This document shows, piece by piece, positions 43,834 to 51,870 of a DNA stretch of 64,000 nucleotides. The stretch comes from Streptomyces sp. NBC_01198. Its GTDB lineage: Bacteria; Actinomycetota; Actinomycetes; Streptomycetales; Streptomycetaceae. Numbering within the stretch: position 1 is the first letter of the stretch; every line of letters begins with the position of its first letter. The translations under genes were made by a program, and so were the position numbers. The DNA lies in NCBI RefSeq assembly GCF_036010485.1, contig NZ_CP108568.1:2192001-2256000 (forward strand), given 5' to 3'. The notes under the pieces are model-generated. The model worked only from the letters and a program-made list of their open reading frames with translations. It was not told the origin of the DNA and did not search any database.

Positions 43834-44545
43834 GCGGGCCGGCCGGGGCGGGAACGGCGGCGAAGGTCACGGGCCGGCGCAGCCTGGTCCAGTGGCCGAC
43901 CGGCCAGCCGATCCAGTCGGCGCGGCCGATCACCCGGCCGACCGGAACCGTACCGCCGCCGGGATCGCCGAGGTGGTCGCGAGAATCACGCGAGTCGTCG
44001 CGATGGTCGCCCATCACCCAGAGTCTTCCGTCCGGTACCACGATGTCGAACGGTACCCGGGACGGGGTGTCCCCCGCATAAAGGTAGGTCTCGTCCAGCG
44101 GACGGCCGTTGACCTGCAGCCGTCCCTGCGCGTCGCAACAGGTGACCCGGTCGCCGCCGACCCCGATGACCCGCTTCACGAAGTCCGTGCCGCCGGTTTG
44201 CGTGAACGACCCGTCGCCGTCGAACACGATCACGTCCCCCCGCTGCGGAGTGCCGCCGAAGCGGTACGCCAGCTTGTCCACCAGTACCCGGTCACCGATC
44301 CGCAGCGTGCCCTCCATCGAGCCGCTGGGCACCTGGAAGGGCTGCACCACGAAAGTGCTGACCAGCAGCAGCGCGGCCACACCGGCGAGCGCCAGCAGGA
44401 TCGTCCGCCGCCACTCGGCCCACCACACCGGCAGCGCCCGCGCCAGTCTCCGCCGCAGCACGACGGAACGCGACCGCTCCTCAGGCTCCGCCTCGTCGGC
44501 GGCAGAGGAACGGTCGCGTTCCGGTGTGGCTGCTTCGGTGTCCAT
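43826..44545 (-). CDS. lepB: Type I signal peptidase (4 of 4)
   Basis: 239 residues. Ser76 (VPSGSMEGTL) and Lys124 (FVKRVIGVGGD); one clear N-terminal helix (~48-66) and no C-terminal helix, so topology differs from the copy at 40889. Charged head MDTEAATPERDRSS is like that of known Streptomyces signal peptidases. First gene of the lepB series, 44 bp after rplS, and probably read from the rplS transcript. Division of labour among the four cannot be read from sequence. Confidence 0.94.
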   Translation of the reverse strand: MDTEAATPERDRSSAADEAEPEERSRSVVLRRRLARALPVWWAEWRRTILLALAGVAALLLVSTFVVQPFQVPSGSMEGTLRIGDRVLVDKLAYRFGGTPQRGDVIVFDGDGSFTQTGGTDFVKRVIGVGGDRVTCCDAQGRLQVNGRPLDETYLYAGDTPSRVPFDIVVPDGRLWVMGDHRDDSRDSRDHLGDPGGGTVPVGRVIGRADWIGWPVGHWTRLRRPVTFAAVPAPAGPHG

Positions 44546-44589
44546 CGAGGCCAGAGCCTATCCGGCCGTCCCCTGGATACCGCTACGGC

Positions 44590-44940
44590 TCAGTTGTCGC
44601 GCTTCTCCTTGATCTTCGCGGCCTTGCCGCGCAGCTCACGGAGGAAGTACAGCTTGGCGCGGCGGACGTCGCCGCGGGTGACGACCTCGATCTTCTCGAC
44701 GATCGGGGTGTGCACCGGGAAGGTGCGCTCGACACCGACGGAGAAGCTGACCTTGCGGACCGTGAAGGTCTCGCTGACGCCCGCGCCCTGACGGCGGATG
44801 ACGACGCCCTTGAACTGCTGCACACGGGAGCGGTTGCCCTCGATGACCCGCACGTGGACGTTGACGGTGTCACCCGGGCGGAAGGCCGGGATGTCGGTGC
44901 GCAGCGAGGCGCCGTTGAGGCTCTCGATCAGGTTGGTCAT
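44590..44940 (-). CDS. rplS: 50S ribosomal protein L19
   Basis: 116 residues, canonical L19: [42 protein letters not shown] and [41 protein letters not shown]. It sits at the 30S-50S interface. ATG 44940 is chosen; the in-frame codon at 44970 is within the structured leader. Fourth in rpsP-khpA-rimM-trmD-rplS, with 133 bp of leader that can fold. Confidence 0.97.
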   Translation of the reverse strand: MTNLIESLNGASLRTDIPAFRPGDTVNVHVRVIEGNRSRVQQFKGVVIRRQGAGVSETFTVRKVSFSVGVERTFPVHTPIVEKIEVVTRGDVRRAKLYFLRELRGKAAKIKEKRDN

Positions 44941-44964
44941 GGTGATGTCTGCTTTCCTCGCCGA

Positions 44965-45044
44965 TGCCACAGGTCATCGACGGAACGTGGTGGTTCGTCA
45001 TGGGTGGGCCGCCGGTGCCGGCGGGCGTCGTTCCCCCTGTGGCA
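44965..45044 (-). promoter_or_regulatory. Folded rplS leader
   Basis: In the 133-bp gap before rplS, TGCCACAGG (44965-44973) pairs perfectly with CCTGTGGCA (45036-45044), enclosing a GC-rich hairpin at about 45010-45026 (CCGCCGG/CCGGCGG). Such a closed leader could serve autogenous control of L19 or be a processing site. Confidence 0.4.
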
Positions 45045-45073
45045 GGGGCGCGCGCCGGACGGGCAGCAGCCGC

Positions 45074-45895
45074 TCATTCTTCCACGGCGTAGGGGCTCGG
45101 CCCAAATCGTCCGTCCGGGCCCGGCTGCCAGCCCAGGATGCTGAGCATCTCCCGGTCTCGCCGGTCGAAGACGGACGGGTCGCAACGTCGCACCAGGTCG
45201 GGCCGGTTGGCGACCGTACGCCGCAGTGCCTCGTCCCGCCGCCAGCGGGCGATTTTGCCGTGGTGGCCGCTGAGCAGCACCTCGGGGATGCCGCGGCCGC
45301 GCCACTGCGGGGGCTTGGTGAAGACCGGCCCCTCCAGCAGGTCGGCCATGGCGCCCGGCGCGAAGGAGTCGTCCCGGTGCGACTGGGCGTTGCCGAGGAC
45401 GCCGGGCAGCAGCCGGGCCACCGCCTCGGTGATGACCAGCACCGCCGCCTCGCCGCCGGCCAGGACGTAGTCGCCGATGGAGACCTCGTACACCGGCACC
45501 CTGGTGCGGTACTCGGCGGTGAGCCGGGCGTCGATGCCCTCGTAGCGGGCGGGGGCGAAGATCAGCCAGGGCCGCGCGGACAGTTCCGCGGCGAGTGCCT
45601 GGGTGAAGGGCCGCCCGCTCGGGGTGGGGACGACCAGCGCGGGATGGCAGGCACCCGCCTCGTAACCGATGGCCATGGTCTCGTCCAGCGCCTCGCCCCA
45701 CGGCCCGGTCATCATCACCATGCCCGGGCCACCGCCGTACGGGGTGTCGTCGACGGTGTTGTGCCGGTCGTGGGCCCAGTCGCGCAGGTCGTGCACCTGG
45801 ACGTCCAGCCGTCCTGCGGCGCGGGCCTTGCCGACCAGCGAGACCTTCAGCGGGTCGAGATACTCGGGGAAGATCGTGACGACGTCGATCCGCAT
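45074..45895 (-). CDS. trmD: tRNA (guanine37-N1)-methyltransferase
   Basis: 273 residues. SPOUT-class enzyme forming m1G37 in tRNA to prevent frameshifting. Deep-knot motifs: DDTPYGGGPGMVM, PARYEGIDAR and SIGDYVLAGGEAAVLVITEAVARLLPGVLGN, followed by PPQWRGRGIPEVLLSGHHGKIARWRRDEALRRT. The C-terminus is extended by ~20 residues compared with E. coli. It starts 1 bp after the rimM stop, so the two are coupled. Confidence 0.97.
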   Translation of the reverse strand: MRIDVVTIFPEYLDPLKVSLVGKARAAGRLDVQVHDLRDWAHDRHNTVDDTPYGGGPGMVMMTGPWGEALDETMAIGYEAGACHPALVVPTPSGRPFTQALAAELSARPWLIFAPARYEGIDARLTAEYRTRVPVYEVSIGDYVLAGGEAAVLVITEAVARLLPGVLGNAQSHRDDSFAPGAMADLLEGPVFTKPPQWRGRGIPEVLLSGHHGKIARWRRDEALRRTVANRPDLVRRCDPSVFDRRDREMLSILGWQPGPDGRFGPSPYAVEE

Positions 45896-45896
45896 C

Positions 45897-46457
45897 TCAG
45901 CCGCCGTCCACCGTGCTGTCGCCGGCCGCTTCCGCGGTGTCCTGGATCTCGTCGTCCAGCAGTCCGGGCGGCGGGTCGATCACCGCGCGCTGCTCCTCCA
46001 GGTCGATCTCGGGCACGAACTCGGCGACGAAGGGGATCAGCACCTCGGTCTCGTCCGGGCGCCGGACGACCAGCAGGTCCTGGTACGGCAGGTGGCTGAT
46101 CTCGGCGATCCTGCCGATCTCGCGGCCGTCGACGGTGACCACGTCGAGGTCGATCAGCTGGTGGTCGTAGAACTCCTCGGGGTCCTCCGGGGTCTCCGCC
46201 GGGTCCACCTCGGCGATCAGCAGCGTGTTGCGCAGCGCCTCGGCGCCGGTGCGGTCGCTGACGCCCTCGAAGCGCAGCATCAGCCGCCCGCTGTGCACCC
46301 GCCCGGTGGCGATGGTCAGCGGTCCGGTGGCGGCCGGGTCCGTGGCCAGCACGGCGCCCGGCGCGAGCCGCAGCTCCGGCTCGTCGGTACGCACCTCTAT
46401 GCTCACCTCGCCCTTGATGCCATGGGCGCGGCCGATCCTGCCGACTACCAGCTGCAT
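45897..46457 (-). CDS. rimM: 16S rRNA processing protein RimM
   Basis: 186 residues. RimM assists maturation of the 30S head and binds S19. N-terminal reductase-like barrel ([26 protein letters not shown]) and C-terminal PRC-barrel ([47 protein letters not shown]) are intact; the last ~20 residues vary. ATG 46457 is chosen since AGAGG lies 10 nt upstream, whereas GTG 46469 touches that SD. Separated from khpA by two tandem hairpins. Confidence 0.96.
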   Translation of the reverse strand: MQLVVGRIGRAHGIKGEVSIEVRTDEPELRLAPGAVLATDPAATGPLTIATGRVHSGRLMLRFEGVSDRTGAEALRNTLLIAEVDPAETPEDPEEFYDHQLIDLDVVTVDGREIGRIAEISHLPYQDLLVVRRPDETEVLIPFVAEFVPEIDLEEQRAVIDPPPGLLDDEIQDTAEAAGDSTVDGG

Positions 46458-46501
46458 GGAGCGCTTCACCTCTCGTACCTGGTCCGGGTCCTGCGTCGTC
46501 C

Positions 46502-46531
46502 ATGCCGCACGACACCGGGGTCGTACGGCAT
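46502..46531 (-). terminator. Hairpin before rimM (second of two)
   Basis: ATGCCGCACGAC pairs with GTCGTACGGCAT across 6 nt with a single mismatch. Sits 45 nt before rimM and right after the hairpin at 46536-46572. Confidence 0.5.
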
Positions 46532-46535
46532 ACAG

Positions 46536-46572
46536 CTCGGGCCGGGAGCGGCATCGCCACCCCCGGCCCGAG
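46536..46572 (-). terminator. Hairpin after khpA (first of two)
   Basis: CTCGGGCCGGG pairs perfectly with CCCGGCCCGAG across 15 nt, 28 nt after the khpA stop. It may attenuate rpsP-khpA transcripts ahead of rimM-trmD. Confidence 0.55.
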
Positions 46573-46600
46573 CCGGTTTTCCGTGCGGTACGGCCGGTGC

Positions 46601-46840
46601 TCAGCGCACCTGGTCGACGTCGACCAGGTCGACGCGGATACCACGGCCGCCGAGCGCGCCCACCACCGTGCGCAGCGCGCGGGCGGTACGGCCGTTGCGG
46701 CCGATCACCTTGCCGAGGTCGTCGGGGTGTACCCGGACCTCAAGCACGCTGCCGCGGCGCAGGGTGCGCATGTCCACCTGCACATCGTCGGGGTTGTCGA
46801 CGATGCCCTTCACGAGGTGCTCAAGAGCCTCCTCAAGCAC
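46601..46840 (-). CDS. khpA: KH-domain RNA-binding protein KhpA
   Basis: 79 residues forming a single KH domain: [41 protein letters not shown] with the GxxG loop GRNG. KhpA-type proteins bind many RNAs and affect cell elongation and division in firmicutes; in actinobacteria they sit, as here, between rpsP and rimM. Start ATG 46840, 2 bp after the rpsP stop. Confidence 0.95.
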   Translation of the reverse strand: MLEEALEHLVKGIVDNPDDVQVDMRTLRRGSVLEVRVHPDDLGKVIGRNGRTARALRTVVGALGGRGIRVDLVDVDQVR

Positions 46841-46842
46841 GC

Positions 46843-47286
46843 TCAGGCCTCGGTGGACTCAGCCGCGGCCGGGGCCTCGGCGGTGTCGTCGGACTTCTTG
46901 TCGGCCTTCTTCGCCTTGGGGGTGATCGCCTCACCCTTGGGCTCGTCGGCGCTGTCCTTGGCCGCGGCCTCGAACAGGGCGCGCTTGTCGGCCTTCGGCT
47001 CGGCGACCAGCAGCGGCGCGGGGGCCTCAAGGCCCTTGTACTTCTGCCAGTCACCGGTGAGCTTGAGAATGGCGAGCACCGGCTCGGTCGGCTGGGCGCC
47101 GACGGAGAGCCAGTACTGGGCGCGGTCCGAGTCGACCTCGATGCGCGACGGGTTCTGCACCGGGTGGTACAGACCGATCTCCTCGATGGCCCGGCCGTCA
47201 CGGCGGGTACGGGAGTCGGCGACGACGATGCGGTAGTGAGGCGAACGGATCTTGCCCAGACGCTTCAGCTTGATCTTGACTGCCAC
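46843..47286 (-). CDS. rpsP: 30S ribosomal protein S16
   Basis: 147 residues. S16 core: [40 protein letters not shown] and the Ser-Arg-Ile-Glu strand, followed by [16 protein letters not shown]. The C-terminal ~55 residues are a Lys/Ala/Glu-rich extension, as in other actinobacteria. GTG 47286 has AGGAG 9 nt upstream. Head of the run rpsP-khpA-rimM-trmD-rplS-lepB; its promoter lies in the 149 bp before the SprT-like gene stop. Confidence 0.97.
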   Translation of the reverse strand: MAVKIKLKRLGKIRSPHYRIVVADSRTRRDGRAIEEIGLYHPVQNPSRIEVDSDRAQYWLSVGAQPTEPVLAILKLTGDWQKYKGLEAPAPLLVAEPKADKRALFEAAAKDSADEPKGEAITPKAKKADKKSDDTAEAPAAAESTEA

Positions 47287-47435
47287 GGGAGTGGGTTCTC
47301 CTGGAATTGACGTGTTTGGGCACAGCGGACCTCCACGTGGGGTTGTGGGAGTCGTTGCGCCCGATGGACGCGTCAGCCGAAGGAGAGAGGGTTCCTGCAC
47401 GGCTGTCGAGTTCTCAGCTGGACATTCTGCCACAC

Positions 47436-48026
47436 TCAGGCGGCGCCCACGACCTCCGGGATACGGAACGGCTGCCCGCAGGCCCCGCACATGATCGGCG
47501 CCTGGGCCAGGACGGACGGCACGACGCGTACATTGCGCCCGCAGTCGCAGACCGCCTTGACCCGCACTCCGCCGCCCGAAGACCCATGGCGTGCGGCGGG
47601 CCCGCGGAAGGAGCTCGCGGTGTCCGCCGTGGTGGCCACGGTGTGGGCCTTGAGGGCGCGTTGCAGCCGGTCGATGGTCGCCCGGTATCGCTTCCGGGTG
47701 TCCGGGCGCATCACCACGAGCGAGAACCCGCTGCTGGGATGCGGCTCCTCCGCGTGGTCGAGGCCCATCTCGTCGGCGATGGCCAGGAATCGGCGGTTGT
47801 GGTAGCGGCCGGCACGCGAGGTGTCACGGATGCCGCGGGCTGCGGCGATCCCGTGCACGGCCTCATGCAGCAGCCTTTCGAAGGAGAGCGCGTTTCCGCA
47901 GGCGGATGACGACTCTCCGATCAGGGACTCGGGGGCGGCCAGATCGGGCAGCTCGGGGTGGTGCCGTTGAATGTCGGCCCACGCGACTGCCAGCTCGGCG
48001 GCGAGGACAGGTGGTGTCGTGCTCAC
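47436..48026 (-). CDS. SprT-like zinc metallopeptidase with zinc ribbon
   Basis: 196 residues. HEAVHGIAA (an HExxH zinc site) at about residue 54, followed by the conserved [11 protein letters not shown] segment, then a spacer and a C-terminal zinc ribbon with CDCG and CGACG pairs. This SprT/Spartan-like layout is found in actinobacterial chromosomes, plasmids and phages; the chain is shorter than Spartan. Possible roles are DNA-protein crosslink removal or protein cleavage, unproven. GTG 48026 has a poor SD and a leader unusually AT-rich for this window. It lies between rpsP and proS, where I do not expect it in other streptomycetes. Confidence 0.82.
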   Translation of the reverse strand: MSTTPPVLAAELAVAWADIQRHHPELPDLAAPESLIGESSSACGNALSFERLLHEAVHGIAAARGIRDTSRAGRYHNRRFLAIADEMGLDHAEEPHPSSGFSLVVMRPDTRKRYRATIDRLQRALKAHTVATTADTASSFRGPAARHGSSGGGVRVKAVCDCGRNVRVVPSVLAQAPIMCGACGQPFRIPEVVGAA

Positions 48027-48184
48027 GCCGTGACAACGAGCCGGGCGCTCCCGGTGTTCCGATTCCGGGCCAGCCCAATTAATTTGCACTGATCGGTCAG
48101 TTCCGGATGATGCGCCGTGGATGGGCGTGGATGGGCATGACGCAGGGCGGGTGCGGAGGACAGTGGAGAACCCGCGCACCCGCC

Positions 48185-48212
48185 CCAACGTTGGACGAAC
48201 CACGTATTACGT
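48185..48212. promoter_or_regulatory. Two palindromes upstream of the SprT-like gene
   Basis: CCAACGTTGG (48185-48194) and ACGTATTACGT (48202-48212) in a 241-bp, AT-rich gap between proS and the SprT-like gene. The same gap holds CGTGGATGGG twice in tandem (48116-48135). They may be operator sites or the promoter area of the SprT-like gene. Confidence 0.35.
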
Positions 48213-48267
48213 ACATCGGTTTTCGGTCAGCGGACACCGGCGGCCGTCCGCGGCCGCAGTACGCCCG

Positions 48268-49680
48268 CTAGTACGCCCGCGCGACGATCGCCAGCGTGCC
48301 AGGAGTGTCGTCCGCGTCCGGCACCCCGCCGTCCTTGGTGACCAGGCAGCGCACCGAAATGCCCTGCTCGGCGAGCTTCGCCTCGCCCTCCGGGCCGAGG
48401 TCGGCCCACGGGATGCGCGCCCAGCCGGTGGCGGCGGCCTCGGCCGCCTCCTCGATGGTCGCGACGTCCACAGTGCGGGATTCCCGACGTTCGCGGGACT
48501 CGCGCAGCAGGTGCGCCTGGTCCTCCTCAAGCACGGCGGGCAGCAGCTCGGCGAGGCTGTCGATCGAGACCGGCGTCTTGCCGCCGGGGATGCGCCGGGC
48601 CAGCACCGCGGTGCCCGCTTCCAGGTCGCGCGGGCCGACCTCGACCCGCACCGGCACGCCCTTGAGCTCCCAGTCGACCGCCCGGCGGCCGAACGGGGTG
48701 TCGGTGCGGTCGTCGACCACGACCCGCAGCCCGGCGGCCTTGAGGCGGTCGCCGATCTCCCGCACCTTGGCCACGACCTCGTCGTCGCCCTTGATCGCCA
48801 GCACCACGACCTGCACATGGGCCAGCCGCGGCGGCACCCGCAGCCCGTTGTCGTCGCCGTGCATCATCACCAGCGCGCCGATCATGCGGGTGGTGCTGCC
48901 CCAGGAGGTCTGCCAGACGTGCTCCTGGGCACCGTCCTTGGACAGGTACTGCGTGTGGAAGGCCTTCGCGAAGTTCTGGCCCAGCTCGTGGCTGGTGCCC
49001 AGCTGCAGGGCCTTGCCGTCGCCCATCATGCCTTCGAGGGTGAGGGTGTTGATCGCCCCCGCGAAGCGCTCCTTGACCGTCTTGCGGCCCAGCACCACGT
49101 CCATCGCCAGCACGTTGGTCATGAAGTCGGCGTAGACCTCGCGCTGGATCAGCGAGGCGTAGTCGCGGGCGTCCTCGTAGGTGGCGTGGGCGGTGTGGCC
49201 CTCCTGCCAGAGGAATTCGGTGGTGCGCAGGAAGAGCCGGGGGCGCAGCTCCCACCGCACCACGTTCGCCCACTGGTTGATCAGCAGGGGCAGGTCCCGG
49301 TAGCTCTGCACCCACTTGGAGAAGTACTCGTTGATGATCGTCTCGGAGGTGGGGCGCACCACGATCGGCTCGTCCAGCTCCTTGCCGCCCGCGTGCGTGA
49401 CGACCGCCAGCTCCGGCGCGAAGCCCTCGACGTGCTCGGCCTCCCGAGTCAGGTAGGACTGCGGGATGAAGAGCGGGAAGTACGCGTTCTGCGCGCCCGC
49501 TTCCTTGATCCGCAGATCCATGTCCTGCTGCATCCGCTCCCACAGGCCGTAGCCGTACGGCCTGATGACCATGGTGCCGCGGACCGGGCCGTTGTCGGCC
49601 AGCTCTGCCTTGTTGATCAGGTCCTGGTACCAGCGCGGGAAGTCGTCCGCCTGGGGGGTGAGAACGGGAGCCTTTGCCAT
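48268..49680 (-). CDS. proS: Prolyl-tRNA synthetase, short archaeal/eukaryote type
   Basis: 470 residues. Class II synthetase charging tRNA-Pro. Class II motifs 2 (FLRTTEFLWQEGHTAHATYED) and 3 (STTRMIGALVMMHGDDNG) are present, followed by an anticodon-binding domain (VQVVVLAIKGDDEVVAKVREI) and the conserved C-terminal tail ending in an aromatic residue. The bacterial editing insertion between motifs 2 and 3 is missing, so this is the short ProS class; some streptomycetes, as I recall, carry it as a second copy besides the long form. ATG 49680, weak SD. A second-copy or resistance role is inference. Confidence 0.93.
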   Translation of the reverse strand: MAKAPVLTPQADDFPRWYQDLINKAELADNGPVRGTMVIRPYGYGLWERMQQDMDLRIKEAGAQNAYFPLFIPQSYLTREAEHVEGFAPELAVVTHAGGKELDEPIVVRPTSETIINEYFSKWVQSYRDLPLLINQWANVVRWELRPRLFLRTTEFLWQEGHTAHATYEDARDYASLIQREVYADFMTNVLAMDVVLGRKTVKERFAGAINTLTLEGMMGDGKALQLGTSHELGQNFAKAFHTQYLSKDGAQEHVWQTSWGSTTRMIGALVMMHGDDNGLRVPPRLAHVQVVVLAIKGDDEVVAKVREIGDRLKAAGLRVVVDDRTDTPFGRRAVDWELKGVPVRVEVGPRDLEAGTAVLARRIPGGKTPVSIDSLAELLPAVLEEDQAHLLRESRERRESRTVDVATIEEAAEAAATGWARIPWADLGPEGEAKLAEQGISVRCLVTKDGGVPDADDTPGTLAIVARAY

Positions 49681-49875
49681 GGGGCGATGGTACGTGCCGC
49701 CGCCCCCGCAGCGTGAATCGGTTACGCCCGTGGAACCGGCCGCGGAACGGGTGAAAAACGACTCCCCCGGGCCCTGGACGCCACGGGCAAAGAGCAGTTG
49801 TCTGGCTCTCGGGGGGCGAAAACGGCACACATTCCCTGGGGGGAACACGGCGAAGCGTGGCTGATTGGGGCTTCG

Positions 49876-50718
49876 ATGGCACCTACCCTCTATCGCGGAT
49901 CCAGGCCGGCGACGGCACACCACGACCGGGCACGGGACTGGGCGGAGATCCAGGAACGCATGCTCGTACCGCTCTACGACACCGTGCACGACCGGCTCGA
50001 CGTCGGTCCCGGCACCGGGCTCCTCGCCCTGAACTGCGGTTCCGGCCTCGCGCTGCTGCTCGCGGCGGCCCGCGGCGCGGCCGTCACCGGATACGACGCC
50101 GACCCCGACCGGCTGCGCCTGGCGGGGGAAAGACTCGCCGGACCGAAGAGACCCGGTACCTTACCGCGGGGCGCGCGTACGACCGCCGCACCGCCCTCAT
50201 TGCGCGCCGGCGCACCCGGAACGCAGGACCTGCGCGCGGGCGGCCACAACGTCGTCACCGCCCTGGACCCGGCCACCCCCGCGGACGAGCTGCGGCCCGC
50301 GCTGGCGGCCGTCGCCGCCGTGACCCGCCCGGGCAGCGTCGTGGTGCTGGCCGGCTGGGGGCCGCCGGAACGCTGCTCGGCCGCCAGGGTGCTGAAGGTC
50401 GCCACCCGGCTCGCCGAACCCCGCGGCCCCGCCGCCCCCGCACCGCGGCTCAGCGGCCGGGACGACCTGGAGGACCTGGCAAGGGGCGCCGGGCTGCGGC
50501 CTGACGGCTCGGGGCGGGTGTCGTGCCCGTTCGGCTACCAGAACCAGGCGAGCGCGGTACGCGGCCTGCTGTCGACCGGCCTGTTCGACCCGGCGGTGGC
50601 CGCCACCGACAAGCAGCAGGTGGAGAAGGAGGTCGCCGAGGCCCTGCACCCCTACCGGCGTCCGGACGGCACGGTCCGGATGGAGAACGTCTTCCGCTAT
50701 CTGATCGCCCGCGTCTGA
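49876..50718 (+). CDS. Class I SAM-dependent methyltransferase
   Basis: 280 residues. SAM-binding motif I is LNCGSGLALLLAAARGAAVTG (~52-72) with the acidic YDAD after the next strand (73-76); the N-terminal RARDWAEIQERMLVPLYD is typical of small-molecule O/N-methyltransferases. The middle part (PGTLPRGARTTAAPPSLRAG) is weakly conserved and rich in Ala/Pro, and later motifs are blurred, so activity is uncertain. Start ATG 49876 has GGGG about 5 nt upstream; an in-frame TTG at 49798 gives a longer head. Divergent from proS. Confidence 0.8.
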   Translation: MAPTLYRGSRPATAHHDRARDWAEIQERMLVPLYDTVHDRLDVGPGTGLLALNCGSGLALLLAAARGAAVTGYDADPDRLRLAGERLAGPKRPGTLPRGARTTAAPPSLRAGAPGTQDLRAGGHNVVTALDPATPADELRPALAAVAAVTRPGSVVVLAGWGPPERCSAARVLKVATRLAEPRGPAAPAPRLSGRDDLEDLARGAGLRPDGSGRVSCPFGYQNQASAVRGLLSTGLFDPAVAATDKQQVEKEVAEALHPYRRPDGTVRMENVFRYLIARV

Positions 50719-50774
50719 CCCGCCCGACAGGAAACCCGGTGGCCGCCAGGCGCGGTATCGGCAAGGGTGAGGGC

Positions 50775-51278
50775 ATGCCCACCACCCTCCTGCCGCCCGG
50801 CGCCCCGGCGTCCGTGCGCCTGGTCAAGGCCGGCCGTGAGAAGGTCCGCTACCCCGCCACCGTGGTCGCCGACGACGGTGTCCAGGTGACCGTGACCGCA
50901 CCCTGGTCGCTGCCGCAGGTGCGCGACTTCGGCTTCGTGCGCTTCGAGCCCGGCGACCTGTTCACCGAGCACTACTGGCGCGACCGGTGGTACGCGGTCA
51001 AGGAGGTGCGGGACGCCCGCGGCGTGCCCAAGGGCTGGTACTGCGATGTCGCCCGGCCGGTCATGGTCGCGGCGGGCGTGCTCACCTCGGAGGACCTGGA
51101 CCTCGACCTGTGGGTGTCGGCCGACGGCAGCCTGGTGTTGCGGCTGGACGAGGACGAGTTCGCCGCGAGCGGGCTGGCGGCGCGGGACCCGGAGGCGGCC
51201 GGGCGGGCGGTGCGCGCGCTGGACGAGCTGGAGGCGCTGGCCCGCCGCGACGGCGGCCTGGCCCCGCTGCTCGGCTGA
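50775..51278 (+). CDS. DUF402 domain protein
   Basis: 167 residues. DUF402/FomD-like fold: FTEHYWRDRWYAVKEVRDARG, then KGWYCDVARPV, SEDLDLDLWVSADG and LRLDEDEF, whose acidic residues would bind metal. Relatives hydrolyse nucleotides or nucleotidyl-phosphonates; substrate unknown here. It starts 57 bp after the methyltransferase stop on the same strand and is probably co-transcribed. ATG 50775 has AAGGGTG upstream. Confidence 0.87.
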   Translation: MPTTLLPPGAPASVRLVKAGREKVRYPATVVADDGVQVTVTAPWSLPQVRDFGFVRFEPGDLFTEHYWRDRWYAVKEVRDARGVPKGWYCDVARPVMVAAGVLTSEDLDLDLWVSADGSLVLRLDEDEFAASGLAARDPEAAGRAVRALDELEALARRDGGLAPLLG

Positions 51279-51318
51279 GCCGCGGCCGGGGCCGGCCGGA
51301 AGCGCGGCTGATGCCCGG

Positions 51319-51834
51319 CTAGAGGCCCGGCCACTCCTCCGCGGTCATGGCGAAGCGTTCGTGGTCGCGCCAGGCGTCGTTGATGAACAGCATCCGCGGC
51401 GAGAACCCCTCGTGCCGGAAGCCGAGCCGCTTGGCCATCGCCACCGAGCGGACGTTGTCCGGCTGGACGCTGATCTCCAGCCGGTGCAGGCCGAGGCCGC
51501 CCGGCTCGGCGGCGAAGCAGCGGTCCACCACCAGCCGCAGGCCCTCGGTCATCCGGCCGGTCCCGTTGTAGGGCACGTAACTGTCGTAACCGAGGGCGGC
51601 GTTGCGGAAGCGGGCCAGCACGATGTTGGCGACATTGCACTTGCCGACGATGCCGCCGTCCTCGTTGTCGAAGATCAGGAAGGTCCGCAGGCCGGCGCCC
51701 TGCCGCCGCAGCAGCTCGGGCAGGCCGTCCGGCTCCACCGGATTCCACGGCGAGAGATGCTCGACCGACCGCAGCACCGCACTGCGGTGCGCCTCGGTGT
51801 CACTGGACCTGGGTTCTCTGATCGATACGCGCAT
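51319..51834 (-). CDS. GNAT N-acetyltransferase (RimJ/RimL-like)
   Basis: 171 residues. FIFDNEDGGIVGKCNVANIV, then YDSYVPYNGTGRMTEGLRLV with the acetyl-CoA loop (NGTGRM), and LEISVQPDNVRSVAMAKRLGFRHEG. Typical of ribosomal-protein acetyltransferase-like GNATs. Target unknown. ATG 51834; follows ffh by 36 bp on the same strand, so it may be read with ffh. Confidence 0.87.
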   Translation of the reverse strand: MRVSIREPRSSDTEAHRSAVLRSVEHLSPWNPVEPDGLPELLRRQGAGLRTFLIFDNEDGGIVGKCNVANIVLARFRNAALGYDSYVPYNGTGRMTEGLRLVVDRCFAAEPGGLGLHRLEISVQPDNVRSVAMAKRLGFRHEGFSPRMLFINDAWRDHERFAMTAEEWPGL

Positions 51835-51870
51835 GCACCCATCATCCCGCGACGCCGAAAGGCGCCCGCA

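Noticed and set aside
47436-49680. Integrative element (AICE or prophage) between rpsP and the methyltransferase
   Set aside because: No integrase, replication gene, tRNA or direct-repeat attachment sites; only an unusual gene pair and an AT-rich gap.
51852-51866. CGCC-GAAA-GGCG hairpin after the acetyltransferase start / before ffh stop
   Set aside because: Only 4 solid base pairs; likely chance.
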